A DNA stretch of 32,421 nucleotides from Candidatus Brocadiaceae bacterium (lineage in GTDB: Bacteria; Planctomycetota; Brocadiia; Brocadiales; Brocadiaceae). The DNA lies in the NCBI GenBank assembly GCA_015661205.1, contig JACVXV010000071.1:1-32421 (forward strand), given 5' to 3'. The notes below the pieces were generated by a model. That model was given only the letters and a program-made list of their open reading frames with translations, was not told the DNA's origin and ran no database searches. The position numbers were made by a program, and so were the translations under genes. Of the stretch, positions 8,248 to 17,412 are shown one piece after another (the first letter of the stretch is position 1; every line of letters starts with the position of its first letter).

Positions 8248-8484
8248 CCGGAGAAACGTAACTACTCAGGTAGATAGGCTGAAGGCTAAATCGTATATGA
8301 TTACACAAAATTTCTGGCAGGCGAAGGCTTTTAACCTTTGGCAATTTTCTTCGGTTTTGTTACATTGACTTTTAATGAGAAAAAGCAATTTCCTGCCATC
8401 TTCAAAGGATTGGTGGTAGTATTGTAAGACATAAAATGCAACGGATATTATCATGCGCAAGCAGAAGGAGGTCTTTAGTAGGAA

Positions 8485-9954
8485 ATGAAAAAAATATTGT
8501 GGATTGAGGATAATATAGAAACTGTCGAGCCTTTGAGTTTTGCCCTGGAGGAAGAAGGTTGCAAGGTAATCTTCGCCAGGAATGGACAATCAGGGATTGA
8601 AATGGTCTCTTCGATGAAGCCGGATATCATCCTGCTTGATATTAAGCTTCCGGATATTGATGGTTTTGAGATATGCCGCATGCTGAAATCCAAACAGGAG
8701 TATAAATCAATTCCCATTATCATGATGACAGGGCTGGGTGACACAGAAAGCGCGGTACAAGGGCTTTCTGCCGGGGCAGATGACTTTGTTTCCAAACCGC
8801 CAAATTTTAAGGAATTCCTGGCACGCGTAAAATCACATCTGAAAATGAAGGAATTGTATGATGCGGTAAAAAGTGAAGAGGAAGACAAATCCGCCATCCT
8901 TGATGTATCCAAAGCCCTCTCTGCAACCATAGACCCCTATGAAACTCTTTACACTATTTGTAGAAGAATTGCCGATGTCATGGACGTCAAACGTTGTTCC
9001 ATAATCTATGTGGACAACTTTAAAAAAGAAGCATACGTTATGGCTTCACACGATTCCAGGGAAATCAAACACCTTGAAATCAATCTTGATAAATATCCCG
9101 AAATTCAAAAAGTTATGGAAACGGGAAATGCCGTGGTCATAAACGATGTGTATAACGACCCTATCCTTTTTTCCGTGCGGGGGGTACTTAGCCTGATTGA
9201 TATTAAGTCCATCATGGCCTTCCCGGTCATCTTCAAAGATACCATTATCGGCACCCTTGTTCTCCGCACCTCCAGAAGGGAAGAGCCTTTTAATAGTCGT
9301 GAGATCCGGTTCTGTGAAGTGATATCCCATCTTGCCGCCGCACCGCTTAAAAACGTTTATCTCTTTGATGTCCTCCACAAAGAAAAAGAACTGGAAAAGG
9401 AAAAACGCATTAGCGCGGAGGAAAAAATACGTAAATTATCGGTTGCTGTAGAACAAAGCCCGAGCCCAATTATCATTACGGATACCAATGGCATCATAGA
9501 ATATGTAAACTCCAGTTTCACACAATTGACCGGGTATGCAGCCAAAGAAGCTATTGGGCAAACCCCTCGCATCCTTAAATCAGGCAAGGTATCGCCGGAA
9601 GAATACGAACGGTTATGGAAGACTCTCACCTCTGGAGACAAATGGCGGGGGAGATTTTGTAATAAGAAAAAGGACGGCACAGTTTACTGGGAGGAGGCCA
9701 CTATCTCTTCTCTTAAAAACGAGGGTGGCGATATCACACATTACATTGCGGTAAAGGTAGATATTACCGACCGCAAGCGGGCCGAGGAAGAATTGATAAA
9801 AATTACCGGGGAGTTGAGAGAGAGAAATGAAGAACTTGAAAAATTCCAAAGAATAACCGTCGGCAGGGAGCTTGATATGATAAAATTGAAGAAAATGGTG
9901 AATACGCTTCTTGAAGAGTTAGGAAGGCCAACGGAATATGAAGTACCGGATTAG
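8485..9954 (+). CDS. REC-GAF-PAS signalling protein without kinase domain
   Basis: The 489-residue cytosolic protein has three domains. A receiver domain (1-120) has the acidic pair Glu8-Asp9, phospho-acceptor Asp52 in ILLDIKLPD, and the conserved Lys in SKPP. A GAF domain spans about 140-285 and a PAS/PAC domain about 325-445 (VEQSPSPIIITDTNGIIEYVN through YIAVKVDITDRKRAEEEL). The C-terminus is a coiled coil (LEKFQRITVGRELDMIKLKK), a linker normally found in front of kinase or cyclase modules, yet the protein stops there. It therefore has input domains but no recognisable output. AAGGAGG lies upstream of the ATG (about 8465-8471). It probably receives phosphate from, or docks to, the kinases downstream. 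Confidence 0.85.
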   Translation: MKKILWIEDNIETVEPLSFALEEEGCKVIFARNGQSGIEMVSSMKPDIILLDIKLPDIDGFEICRMLKSKQEYKSIPIIMMTGLGDTESAVQGLSAGADDFVSKPPNFKEFLARVKSHLKMKELYDAVKSEEEDKSAILDVSKALSATIDPYETLYTICRRIADVMDVKRCSIIYVDNFKKEAYVMASHDSREIKHLEINLDKYPEIQKVMETGNAVVINDVYNDPILFSVRGVLSLIDIKSIMAFPVIFKDTIIGTLVLRTSRREEPFNSREIRFCEVISHLAAAPLKNVYLFDVLHKEKELEKEKRISAEEKIRKLSVAVEQSPSPIIITDTNGIIEYVNSSFTQLTGYAAKEAIGQTPRILKSGKVSPEEYERLWKTLTSGDKWRGRFCNKKKDGTVYWEEATISSLKNEGGDITHYIAVKVDITDRKRAEEELIKITGELRERNEELEKFQRITVGRELDMIKLKKMVNTLLEELGRPTEYEVPD

Positions 9955-10176
9955 ATAGACAAGACATACATGGGTACATCCTCTATCCCATTTTTAATTA
10001 GCAGGTAAAATACTACGATAAACCGCACAATGGCTTTAAAGGCATTGCGATATTTGATGTAATGTACATGCTAAAGTGGGATAGAGTATTACTCTGTAAA
10101 AACATCTTTTTTTGTAACACTTTAGTTTATTGAAAAAATCTGAAAAGCTCCATGAGCCGCGGCATATAAGGCGTAG
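9955..10176. other. Intergenic stretch, nothing recognised
   Basis: This stretch between the REC-GAF-PAS gene and the palindromic repeat is AT-rich. I found no gene, no terminator and no remnant of a membrane sensor that could be the missing N-terminal part of the downstream kinase. Confidence 0.4.
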
Positions 10177-10475
10177 GTGTTAAATTAAGAAATAAAACAG
10201 CGAACAAACTCAGCCTAGCCGTATTAACAATATAGCCCCAAAGGGGCGCAATACAACAGCCCATGGCAGCGCCCTGGGTTTAGCATTTCTAGCACAACAA
10301 GCCCTGAAGGGGCGATATTGGGGATAAAACTGCGGTTCATTCCGTATTGCGCCCTTTCAGGGATTGCCGGTTTTTCCGGGTACCCAGGGCGTTGCCCTGG
10401 GCTAAGCTATTTCGCCCCTTCAGGGCTAACAAAAACAATGGTTTGGTGGTAATTATAGGTTTCTTAACTTAACAC
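10177..10475. repeat. Composite palindromic repeat, copy A, with terminal inverted repeats
   Basis: The element is bounded by GTGTTAAATTAAGAAA (10177-10192) and the inverted GTGTTAAGTTAAGAAA (10460-10475), a 16-base terminal inverted repeat with one difference. Inside is a series of GC-rich palindromes (AGCCCCAAAGGGGC, CCCAGGGCGTTGCCCTGGG, GCCCTGAAGGGGCG). The part 10234-10475 reappears in inverted orientation at 12076-12318. A related copy is at 19080-19326. No transposase is encoded. It ends five bases before the kinase ORF at 10480, and contains an in-frame stop (10465-10467). Confidence 0.8.
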
Positions 10476-10479
10476 TTCA

Positions 10480-12000
10480 ATGGCTTTTGATCAAATGACC
10501 GAAAATTTAAAGAAAACAACTGTCTCCAGAGATTATACAGATAACATTATTAAGAGCATGACCGATACTCTTATTGTCGTAGCGCCTAATGCCTTGATAC
10601 AGTCTGTTAATCAGTCCCTCTGTAATCTTTTAGGGTATCGGGAGGAAGAATTGTCCGGTCAACCAATAAGCAAAATCTTTGATGAAAGTGTAATCTTTAA
10701 GAGAACAACAAATGGAGAGGTAATTATAAACGAATCTGTCACTAGCATGGAGAGCGTTTATCTATCAAAAGACAGTAGAAAAATACCGGTACTCTTTTCA
10801 AAGTCAATAATGTGTGATAGTGAAAAAAAGCTCGTAGGAATAGTTTGTATGGCAGTAGACATCACCGAACGTAAGCAGGCAGAAGAGGCGCGAAGAAGAA
10901 TTGAAGTAAAATATAGAAATATTATCAAAGATATCTTTAAATTTATACCAGATGGACTTTTGGTTTTTACGGAACAATTAGAATTATATAGAAAAAACAA
11001 AGCCTTTCAGAACCTCATTACGGTCTCTTCTAAAAGATTAAACTATACAGAAGAAGAACTTGCGGAAAAAATTTATGAACAGGTAAAATACAAGGTAAGC
11101 AACAGGGATAGCACAGAAATAATAGTTATGGAAAAAGGCGCCAATGAAGCAGAAAAGCTTGTTTTAGAACTAAATGTAACAAGGCTGTCTTTTCCAGAAG
11201 AAGAAACCAACGTTGTCGTATCGCTTAAGGACATTACAGATCGCAATCGAGCAGAGGAAAACCTTAAAAATGCCTATAATGAACTTAAGGCAACACAAAA
11301 GGCCAGCTTGAATATTATGGAAGATCTTTGTCGTCGTCGAAGTGAATTAGCTGTCGCTCTCGAAGAAAAAGAAGTGCTTCTTAAGGAAATCCATCACCGG
11401 GTAAAAAACAATATGCAGATTGTATCCAGTTTGCTCAAGTTTCAGTCTGAAAATATCAAGGAAGCACAATATATTGAAATGTTTAATGAATGCCGAAACC
11501 GGATACAGGCGATGTCTCTCATTCATGAAAAGCTTTACAGTTCAAAAGATACTGCAAGCATTAACTTTAAGGATTATGTTGAGGACGTGGCAAATAATTT
11601 GTTTCGATTCTACAAGATAAGTTCGGCAAAGATAAAGCTGGTAATAGACGTTGCTGATATAACCTTTAATATTGAAACTTCTATACCCTGCGGATTGATC
11701 ATCAATGAATTTATCTCTAATTCCCTAAAATATGCCTTTCCTGATAACAGGGAAGGTGAAATCAAAATATCTTTACACAAAATTGAAAAGTCTAACGTGG
11801 AGTTGGTGCTGAGCGATAATGGCATTTGCATACCGGATGATATAGATTTCAGAAATACCAAATCATTAGGCCTGCGTCTCATCACCAATTTATCAGAGCG
11901 TCAGCTTGATGGGAAAATTGAGTTGGACAGGAGCCATGGTACGGAATTCAGGATCAGGTTTGAGGAGTTAAAGTATAAGGATAGGATTAAATATACTTAG
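10480..12000 (+). CDS. HisKA_2-type sensor histidine kinase, apparently 5'-truncated
   Basis: The 506-residue product has two PAS domains (about 22-135 ending AVDITERKQAEE, and 145-258 ending LKDITDRNRAEE). A coiled coil precedes a HisKA_2 dimerisation domain with EIHHRVKNNMQIV (His305/306 phospho-acceptor). The ATPase domain has the N-box NEFISNSLKYAF and the G-box DNGICIPDD, where the usual second Gly is Cys. The N-terminus AFDQMTENLKKTTVSRDY is the very end of a HAMP domain, normally preceded by membrane helices and a periplasmic sensor. Those are missing: the ORF begins five bases after a palindromic repeat, with an in-frame stop inside the repeat and no Shine-Dalgarno sequence. It is either a decaying remnant or a newly cytosolic kinase. 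It is more AT-rich than its neighbours and is flanked by inverted copies of the repeat. Confidence 0.7.
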   Translation: MAFDQMTENLKKTTVSRDYTDNIIKSMTDTLIVVAPNALIQSVNQSLCNLLGYREEELSGQPISKIFDESVIFKRTTNGEVIINESVTSMESVYLSKDSRKIPVLFSKSIMCDSEKKLVGIVCMAVDITERKQAEEARRRIEVKYRNIIKDIFKFIPDGLLVFTEQLELYRKNKAFQNLITVSSKRLNYTEEELAEKIYEQVKYKVSNRDSTEIIVMEKGANEAEKLVLELNVTRLSFPEEETNVVVSLKDITDRNRAEENLKNAYNELKATQKASLNIMEDLCRRRSELAVALEEKEVLLKEIHHRVKNNMQIVSSLLKFQSENIKEAQYIEMFNECRNRIQAMSLIHEKLYSSKDTASINFKDYVEDVANNLFRFYKISSAKIKLVIDVADITFNIETSIPCGLIINEFISNSLKYAFPDNREGEIKISLHKIEKSNVELVLSDNGICIPDDIDFRNTKSLGLRLITNLSERQLDGKIELDRSHGTEFRIRFEELKYKDRIKYT

Positions 12001-12075
12001 CGAAAAGCCTGCAAACGGGAAATTGAATGTTATGCATGAAAGGCCGATAGGATATAGCGGGGGATGAAGCCATAG

Positions 12076-12318
12076 GTGTTAAGTTAAGAAACCTGTAATT
12101 ACCACCAAACCCTTGTTTTTGTTAGCCCTGAAGGGGCGAAATAACTCAGCCCAGGGCAACGCCCTGGGGACAGCGGAACAACCAACAAGCCCTGAAAGGG
12201 CGTAATACGGAACGAACCGTTGTTTTGCGCCCAATGTCGCCCCTTCAGGGCTTGTTGTGCTCATAATGCTAAACCCAGGGCACTGCCTTGGGCTGTTGTA
12301 TTGCGCCCCTTTGGGGCT
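12076..12318. repeat. Composite palindromic repeat, copy B (inverted relative to copy A)
   Basis: The sequence from GTGTTAAGTTAAGAAA (12076-12091) to GGGGCT at 12318 is the reverse complement of 10234-10475. In the first ~92 bases only about four positions differ; the remainder has a few more. The far end lacks the outer terminal repeat seen in copy A. The kinase gene is thus enclosed in a long inverted repeat of about 242 bp per arm. An ORF here (12220-12447) is a translation of repeats and is not a gene. Confidence 0.85.
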
Positions 12319-12612
12319 GGTTATGTTATTGCATTAATCAGGGGCTTCACCCCTGGCTATATACTTTCAGCCCTTCGGGCCTGTTGTAGAGTGATCCATC
12401 AGGGTGTTGCGCAACCCCGGTGTGTGGTCAGACGTCAGCAAGGCTAAAGCCTTGCCCTACGTATTAAGCAGGCAAAAGCCACCAAAGGTATAATTTAATG
12501 TACAGGAAATTCAAATGTGCATGTAGTGGCAAGGCGCGCCTTGCCACTACGCAGTTAAAAGTCGCCGTAGGCATAATCTAAAATTATGTTTTCCAGCGAA
12601 AAGGGGTAAATT
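12319..12612. repeat. Cluster of small palindromes upstream of the hybrid kinase
   Basis: Perfect or near-perfect hairpins are CAGGGGCTTCACCCCTGG (12339-12356), GCAAGGCTAAAGCCTTGC (12438-12455) and a perfect 28-base palindrome at 12523-12550 centred on GGCGCGCC. A 21-base unit at 12557-12577 is the exact inverse of 2008-2028. The ribosome site AAAAGGGG (12599-12606) of the next gene closes the region. Confidence 0.65.
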
Positions 12613-14721
12613 ATGTCAAAAAAACGAATAATGATTGTGGAAGATGAATGGATTATCGCTGAAGATATACAGAAATGCTTAAATAAATTGGGTTATGCCG
12701 TCTCAACGATAGAATCATTCGGGGAGAAGGCAGTTCAAAAAGCAGAGGAGGACAAGCCCGATTTAATATTGATGGATATTGTGCTAAAAGGGGAGATGGA
12801 TGGAATTGAAGCGGCGCGTCAAATTTATACAAGATTCGGTATTCCCATTGTCTTTCTTACTTCCTCATACACAGGCAGTAAAGCGCTGGAACGGGCAAAG
12901 ACGTCAGAACCCTTCGGGTATTTGCTCAAACCATTTAGAGAAAGCGCATTGCACTCTACCATTGAAATTGCTCTTTACAAACACAGCGCCGAGCAAAAAT
13001 TAAAGATACTCAATGAAACACTTGAACTTCGCGTAGAAGAGCGCACAAGGGAATTATCGGATCGTTCTCTATTAGCCGAACTGAGTGCGGAAGTGGGGCT
13101 AACGGTTATTCAAAAAGGCGCCATCCCCGACATTTTACAAAAATGCACAGAAGCGCTTGTTCGGCATCTTAATGTGGCATTTGCCCGTATTTGGCTTTTT
13201 AATGAAGAAAAAAATATCCTGGAGTTACAAAGCAGCGCAGGAATCTACACCCACACGGACGGTGAACATAAAAGTATACCCATGGGAAAATACAAAATCG
13301 GCCTTATCGCTCTGGAGCGCAAACCGCATTTAACCAATAGCGTCATTGGAGATCCGGAAATACATAACCAGGAGTGGGCAAAGCGCATGGGATTGATCTC
13401 CTTCGCCGGTTATCCCATTGTCATCGGAGAGCACCTCATTGGAGTGATGGGGATGTTTGCACAAAAACCGCTTACCGATATTACTCTTAAAGCGCTTGAA
13501 TCGATAGCAGATACTATCGCACTGGGTATAGAGCGAAAGCAGATTGAAGAAGAACACGAAAAAACAAAAGAGCTACTCTACCACGCGCAAAAAATAGAAT
13601 CAATAGGAAGACTTGCGGGCGGAGTTGCCCATGACTTTAACAATGTTCTCATGGCTATCATAGGGTATGCCGATCTGATACGGACGACAATAAAAGAGGA
13701 TGATCCTATACAAAATTTCACAGAAAAAATACAGGCATCTGCTCAGAAGGCTACCCGCTTAACTCAAAGTCTCCTGGCCTTCAGCAGAAAACAGCCCATA
13801 ACTCTCGAACCGGTTAATATTAATACCATCATTAAAAACCTGGATACCCTTTCACACGGACTCCTTAACGAATCAATAGAGTATAAGTTATCACTCACCG
13901 AAAGGGATCATCTGGTGATGGCCGGCGTGGATCTTATAGAACAGGTTATAATGAACCTGGCGACAAATGCCAGAGATGCAATGCCTGACGGCGGTATTTT
14001 CACGATAAGTACGGATATCGTAGACTTGGATACTGAATGTGCAAAGCGTTATGGCCTTGCTAAAACAGGCGAACATGTTGTTTTGAAGATATCCGATACC
14101 GGAGTGGGAATGGATGAGGAAACAAAGGGAAAGGTTCTTGAACCGTTTTTCACTACCAAAGCAAAAGGAAAGGGTACCGGACTTGGCCTTTCTATTGCGT
14201 GTGGGATTATAAAACAGCATAACGGTCATTTGCAAATACTTAGTAAACCGGGCAAGGGAACAACCGTTGAGATATATCTACCCTTGGCGGATGCATCAGA
14301 GAAACAAAAAGACATTAAAAAGACGCCAGGAACAGCCGTACCCTCTGTGAGGGCATCAGAGACGATATTGCTGGCGGAAGACGATGAAGACGTGCGGTTC
14401 GTTTTGGCAAAGATATTTGAGCGTAAAGGCTACAGGGTAATTGCAGTAGCGAATGGTGATGAGGCCATACATAGATACAAGGAGATGAAGGACGATATCC
14501 ATATACTGGTATCCGATGTCATGATGCCTACTAAAAATGGAATGCAGGCCTATAATACAATAATGGAAATAAGACCCAACCTGAAAGTCCTTTTCCTTAG
14601 CGGTTATTCAGATGAAGAGGCGCTTAACAGCAAAATTCTTGCAGAAGGACTGTCCTATTTGCAGAAGCCGGTTACCCAAGAGGTGTTGTTGAAGAAAGTG
14701 AGGGAAATATTGGATAGCTGA
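12613..14721 (+). CDS. Hybrid sensor kinase, REC-GAF-HisKA-HATPase-REC
   Basis: The 702-residue cytosolic protein has an N-terminal receiver domain (1-120; Asp55 in [10 protein letters not shown], Lys106 in LLKPF). A coiled coil (RVEERTREL) leads to a GAF domain (about 155-305). The kinase core has [15 protein letters not shown] with phospho-acceptor His340. The ATPase lobe has [10 protein letters not shown] (N-box), DTGVGMDEE and GTGLGLS (G-boxes). A C-terminal receiver (about 585-702) has the acidic cluster AEDDED, Asp in [11 protein letters not shown] and Lys in LQKP. This arrangement suits a phosphorelay. With the REC-GAF-PAS protein and the HisKA_2 kinase just upstream it could form one signalling network, although repeats separate the genes and each seems to have its own promoter. 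No DNA-binding output is encoded nearby. Confidence 0.9.
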   Translation: MSKKRIMIVEDEWIIAEDIQKCLNKLGYAVSTIESFGEKAVQKAEEDKPDLILMDIVLKGEMDGIEAARQIYTRFGIPIVFLTSSYTGSKALERAKTSEPFGYLLKPFRESALHSTIEIALYKHSAEQKLKILNETLELRVEERTRELSDRSLLAELSAEVGLTVIQKGAIPDILQKCTEALVRHLNVAFARIWLFNEEKNILELQSSAGIYTHTDGEHKSIPMGKYKIGLIALERKPHLTNSVIGDPEIHNQEWAKRMGLISFAGYPIVIGEHLIGVMGMFAQKPLTDITLKALESIADTIALGIERKQIEEEHEKTKELLYHAQKIESIGRLAGGVAHDFNNVLMAIIGYADLIRTTIKEDDPIQNFTEKIQASAQKATRLTQSLLAFSRKQPITLEPVNINTIIKNLDTLSHGLLNESIEYKLSLTERDHLVMAGVDLIEQVIMNLATNARDAMPDGGIFTISTDIVDLDTECAKRYGLAKTGEHVVLKISDTGVGMDEETKGKVLEPFFTTKAKGKGTGLGLSIACGIIKQHNGHLQILSKPGKGTTVEIYLPLADASEKQKDIKKTPGTAVPSVRASETILLAEDDEDVRFVLAKIFERKGYRVIAVANGDEAIHRYKEMKDDIHILVSDVMMPTKNGMQAYNTIMEIRPNLKVLFLSGYSDEEALNSKILAEGLSYLQKPVTQEVLLKKVREILDS

Positions 14722-15240
14722 AACTGGAAACGACGTACTGGCTAATTACGACGTGTGCTGTCGCATGTTATCGGTTGACGGTGTTTGGTAGGTATGAATA
14801 TAACGGCAAAGGTTGTGCCGCCCCTACGGGGCTAAAACAACAGGTGTATCCCTTTACCCACCGCTTACGCAGTGGGCTACGGTTGTTACACCCCGATGGG
14901 GTGTCTTTGTCATGCCCCGTTAGGGGCAACACAATAGTAGCCCACTGCGCAAGTGGTGGGAAAACTATTGGTCGCGTAGAATTATGGAGACCTTTAGCCA
15001 AATTGCCCTTATAACTCCGCGTAATCAAAGGGTGCCATTACGCCAGGTCTCTCTTTTTCTATGCTACCCGGAGGGGCGGCACAAATTAAAACATTCAAGT
15101 ATTCTTTTGTACAACACCAAAAATAGTTGCGTAATTAATGCATAGCAAAGTTCCGTTAGGAACGATATATTGGTAGAAAATAAACGGAGAAACAGTATTA
15201 GTTCCGGCGGTTGTCTTTTATCGCCGGATCCGCCATGTCT
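14722..15240. repeat. Intergenic region with palindromic repeats (family 2)
   Basis: The block at about 14811-14960 has GCCCCTACGGGGC, CCCACCGCTTACGCAGTGGG (14857-14876), CACCCCGATGGGGTG, GCCCCGTTAGGGGC and an inverse unit CCCACTGCGCAAGTGGTGGG (14941-14960). These are the same units as at 533-722. The rest (14961-15240) shows no gene. The gap separates convergent genes, so the hairpins may also serve as transcription terminators. Confidence 0.6.
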
Positions 15241-16194
15241 TTACTTAAACAGCCAGTACACATAAACACCATACCCGCTTAGCAAAAACAGACCCTGCAG
15301 GCGGGAAATAACGAACTTCCAGGTGATGATGGGAACGAGGAAGATGCTGAAGAAGAGCATTACGGGCATATCCAAGCGAAGAGAGATGGGGTTGACCAGT
15401 ATCGGTTGAATCATTGCGGCCACCCCCAGTACGGCCAGGATATTGAAGATATTGCTGCCCACAATATTGCCGACGCTGATGTCCGCCTGCTTACGGATGC
15501 TGGCGACGACGGAAGTGGCCAACTCGGGAAGCGAGGTGCCTACGGCAATAACGGTAAGCCCGATAACCAGCTCGCTGATGCCCATGACTTTTGCAATATA
15601 AACCGCTGCATGGACAAGCAAATGCGCCCCTGCAACAAGCGCCACGAGTCCTACAATAATCAATATGACGTCCTTCATTAAACCGTCGTGTGCCGTTCTG
15701 ATTAATTCTTCAACTTCAGGATGTTCACTCGCAGCGGCCTTAGAGCCACTTATAGCAGCGATGTATACGTAAAAAGTATAAGCAACGATACCCACAAAAA
15801 GGGCAACCCCTTCCCAACGGCTAAGCACACCATCCCAACTTATGAAATAGAGGAAGCAGGCACAGCCTATCATAACAGGCATGTCACGGTTAAGGAGATT
15901 CATGTCAATTTTGAGGGGACGAACGATTGCTGAAAGGCCGAGGATAAGGGCGATATTGGCTATGTTGCTTCCTACAATATTGCCGACTGCAATGTCATTG
16001 AAATGTTTGATGCCCGCTATCACGCTGGTAACAAGTTCCGGCATGGAAGTGCCAAAGGCCACAATCGTAAGGCCGATAACGACCGGTTTGATGTGTAACG
16101 CGTGCGCAAATCTCGCCGCACCGGTAACAAGCCATTCAGCCCCATAATAGAGTCCCACAAGACCCACGAAAAGCAAAACTATTTGTAACGTCAT
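15241..16194 (-). CDS. Na+/Ca2+ antiporter, CaCA family (YrbG-like)
   Basis: The 317-residue membrane protein has about ten hydrophobic helices and two homologous halves. Each half carries the CaCA alpha-repeat: GLTIVAFGTSMPELVTSV with GNIVGSNIANI in the first, and GLTVIAVGTSLPELATSV with GNIVGSNIFNI in the second. The two Glu residues in the PEL motifs bind the transported cations. Family members exchange Na+ or H+ for Ca2+ across the inner membrane. The central loop (KAAASEHPEVEEL) is short, as in the bacterial YrbG group. The start ATG at 16194 has GGAGG five bases upstream. It is the first of a run of three minus-strand genes, but the gaps suggest separate transcripts. Confidence 0.93.
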   Translation of the reverse strand: MTLQIVLLFVGLVGLYYGAEWLVTGAARFAHALHIKPVVIGLTIVAFGTSMPELVTSVIAGIKHFNDIAVGNIVGSNIANIALILGLSAIVRPLKIDMNLLNRDMPVMIGCACFLYFISWDGVLSRWEGVALFVGIVAYTFYVYIAAISGSKAAASEHPEVEELIRTAHDGLMKDVILIIVGLVALVAGAHLLVHAAVYIAKVMGISELVIGLTVIAVGTSLPELATSVVASIRKQADISVGNIVGSNIFNILAVLGVAAMIQPILVNPISLRLDMPVMLFFSIFLVPIITWKFVISRLQGLFLLSGYGVYVYWLFK

Positions 16195-16288
16195 GAAACC
16201 TCCATACGGTTAAAATGTCATAAAAAACAAAGACTATCAAAATTTACACGGCAATGCTACTTAAATATTTGGTTTCGGATTAAGCGGT

Positions 16289-17338
16289 TTAGGCGGTTTT
16301 ATTCATAACCGTGGAAATCTCGCATGTCAGGGACATTACCCTTTCGGCCTCTTCTATGGTCAACGTCCCGGTTCCGCAACTGGGGGTGATAATGGACCTT
16401 TCTTTTATGAGGGACTTTGGTATGCCCTTATCGGACAGGAATTTGATACCGTCATCCATCCTTTTCTTCAGGTCGTCCAAAGTCACGTTGTTTATTTTAG
16501 AAGAGGTTGGGACGATGCCCCAGGCCATATAACCCCCGCGATTAATGAATGCCTTGATCTCCTGCCAATACATCAGGTATTTATCCATAAACTCATAAGC
16601 GTCGAAGCTGACGATATCAACCTTTGTTTCCATCAGCATGGCCCAGTCGGTATTGCCGCAGCAATGGGTGCCCGTCATGCCCCCTCGCGCCTGAACGGAT
16701 TCGTAAACTTCGTTCATCGCGTTAATGGCCTTTTCCCTGCTAATGTTCATAAACGCCGAGCCAAAGCTCGTAAGGTACGGCTCGTCCGCAAAGATAATGG
16801 TGGGGAATCCGTAGGAAGACAGTTTGGTAAATTGCCATTGTGCCTTCATGGACAACAATTTGATAATAACGTCAAAAAACTCCTCGCTGTACAGCGCCGT
16901 AATGCCGCTGGCCATTTTTATGGAACCAGCCAGGGTGATAGGGCCAACAATGTGTCCCTTGATTGCGCGCAGGTTGTTTTTCGATGCCTTATTAAGGTGG
17001 TCGAGCATTGCGTAAAACCCGATCGCACAATCACGGCTTATGGGAAACATATCCGGATCGTTTTTTAAATACTTGTCATAGAAATCGGCCAGTGCGGCTG
17101 ACGAGTCCCGAACGTCATCAATGAGCATAGTTTTACCGTCTGCCTGCAAAGCGGCGCAAGGCAGTCCTTCCGTGTATTGAATACACATATCTTCATTGGC
17201 GCTCATTCTTGGCATCTGCGGCCAACAAGGCATCTCTGGTAATGACGTATACATTATCTCACACGCCTTTCTGACGTCCGTATGTGGAAGGCTGCCAATG
17301 GCCGTGGCGGCAAAATTGCCTTTGAAATTCGTTGACAT
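16289..17338 (-). CDS. MetE/UROD-like (methionine synthase-like) zinc protein
   Basis: The 349-residue protein resembles the UROD/MetE-like TIM-barrel superfamily, in the group of short, stand-alone MetE C-terminal-like proteins. The N-terminus AATAIGSLPHTD is a typical start. A putative zinc site is formed by GTHCCGNTDW (about residues 225-234) and, near the C-terminus, TPSCGTGTLT. These match the His-Cys...Cys arrangement of cobalamin-independent methionine synthase. Full MetE is about 750 residues and has a folate-binding N-terminal half, absent here. Such short versions may transfer methyl groups from corrinoid or other donors to thiols; the substrates are not evident. GGAG lies upstream of the ATG at 17338. 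It could equally be an uncharacterised methyltransferase. Confidence 0.7.
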   Translation of the reverse strand: MSTNFKGNFAATAIGSLPHTDVRKACEIMYTSLPEMPCWPQMPRMSANEDMCIQYTEGLPCAALQADGKTMLIDDVRDSSAALADFYDKYLKNDPDMFPISRDCAIGFYAMLDHLNKASKNNLRAIKGHIVGPITLAGSIKMASGITALYSEEFFDVIIKLLSMKAQWQFTKLSSYGFPTIIFADEPYLTSFGSAFMNISREKAINAMNEVYESVQARGGMTGTHCCGNTDWAMLMETKVDIVSFDAYEFMDKYLMYWQEIKAFINRGGYMAWGIVPTSSKINNVTLDDLKKRMDDGIKFLSDKGIPKSLIKERSIITPSCGTGTLTIEEAERVMSLTCEISTVMNKTA

Positions 17339-17385
17339 AAGTAATTATATCTCCATAAAAATGATCAGCTTGCGTAACGTCCGGT

Positions 17386-17412
17386 GTAGCGCAGGCGTGA
17401 CGCCTGCGCTAC
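17386..17412. terminator. Perfect 12-bp hairpin overlapping the MFS gene stop
   Basis: GTAGCGCAGGCG (17386-17397), a three-base loop and CGCCTGCGCTAC (17401-17412) form a perfect hairpin. The TAG stop of the minus-strand MFS gene (17409-17411) lies in the stem. No long T-run follows on the minus strand, so it is a weak intrinsic terminator or a small dispersed repeat. Confidence 0.5.

Noticed and set aside
10200-10475. CRISPR-like array
   Set aside because: The units are palindromes of varied spacing without uniform repeats and spacers, and no cas gene is present.
12220-12447. 75-codon ORF in the repeat block
   Set aside because: It is only a translation of the palindromic repeats.
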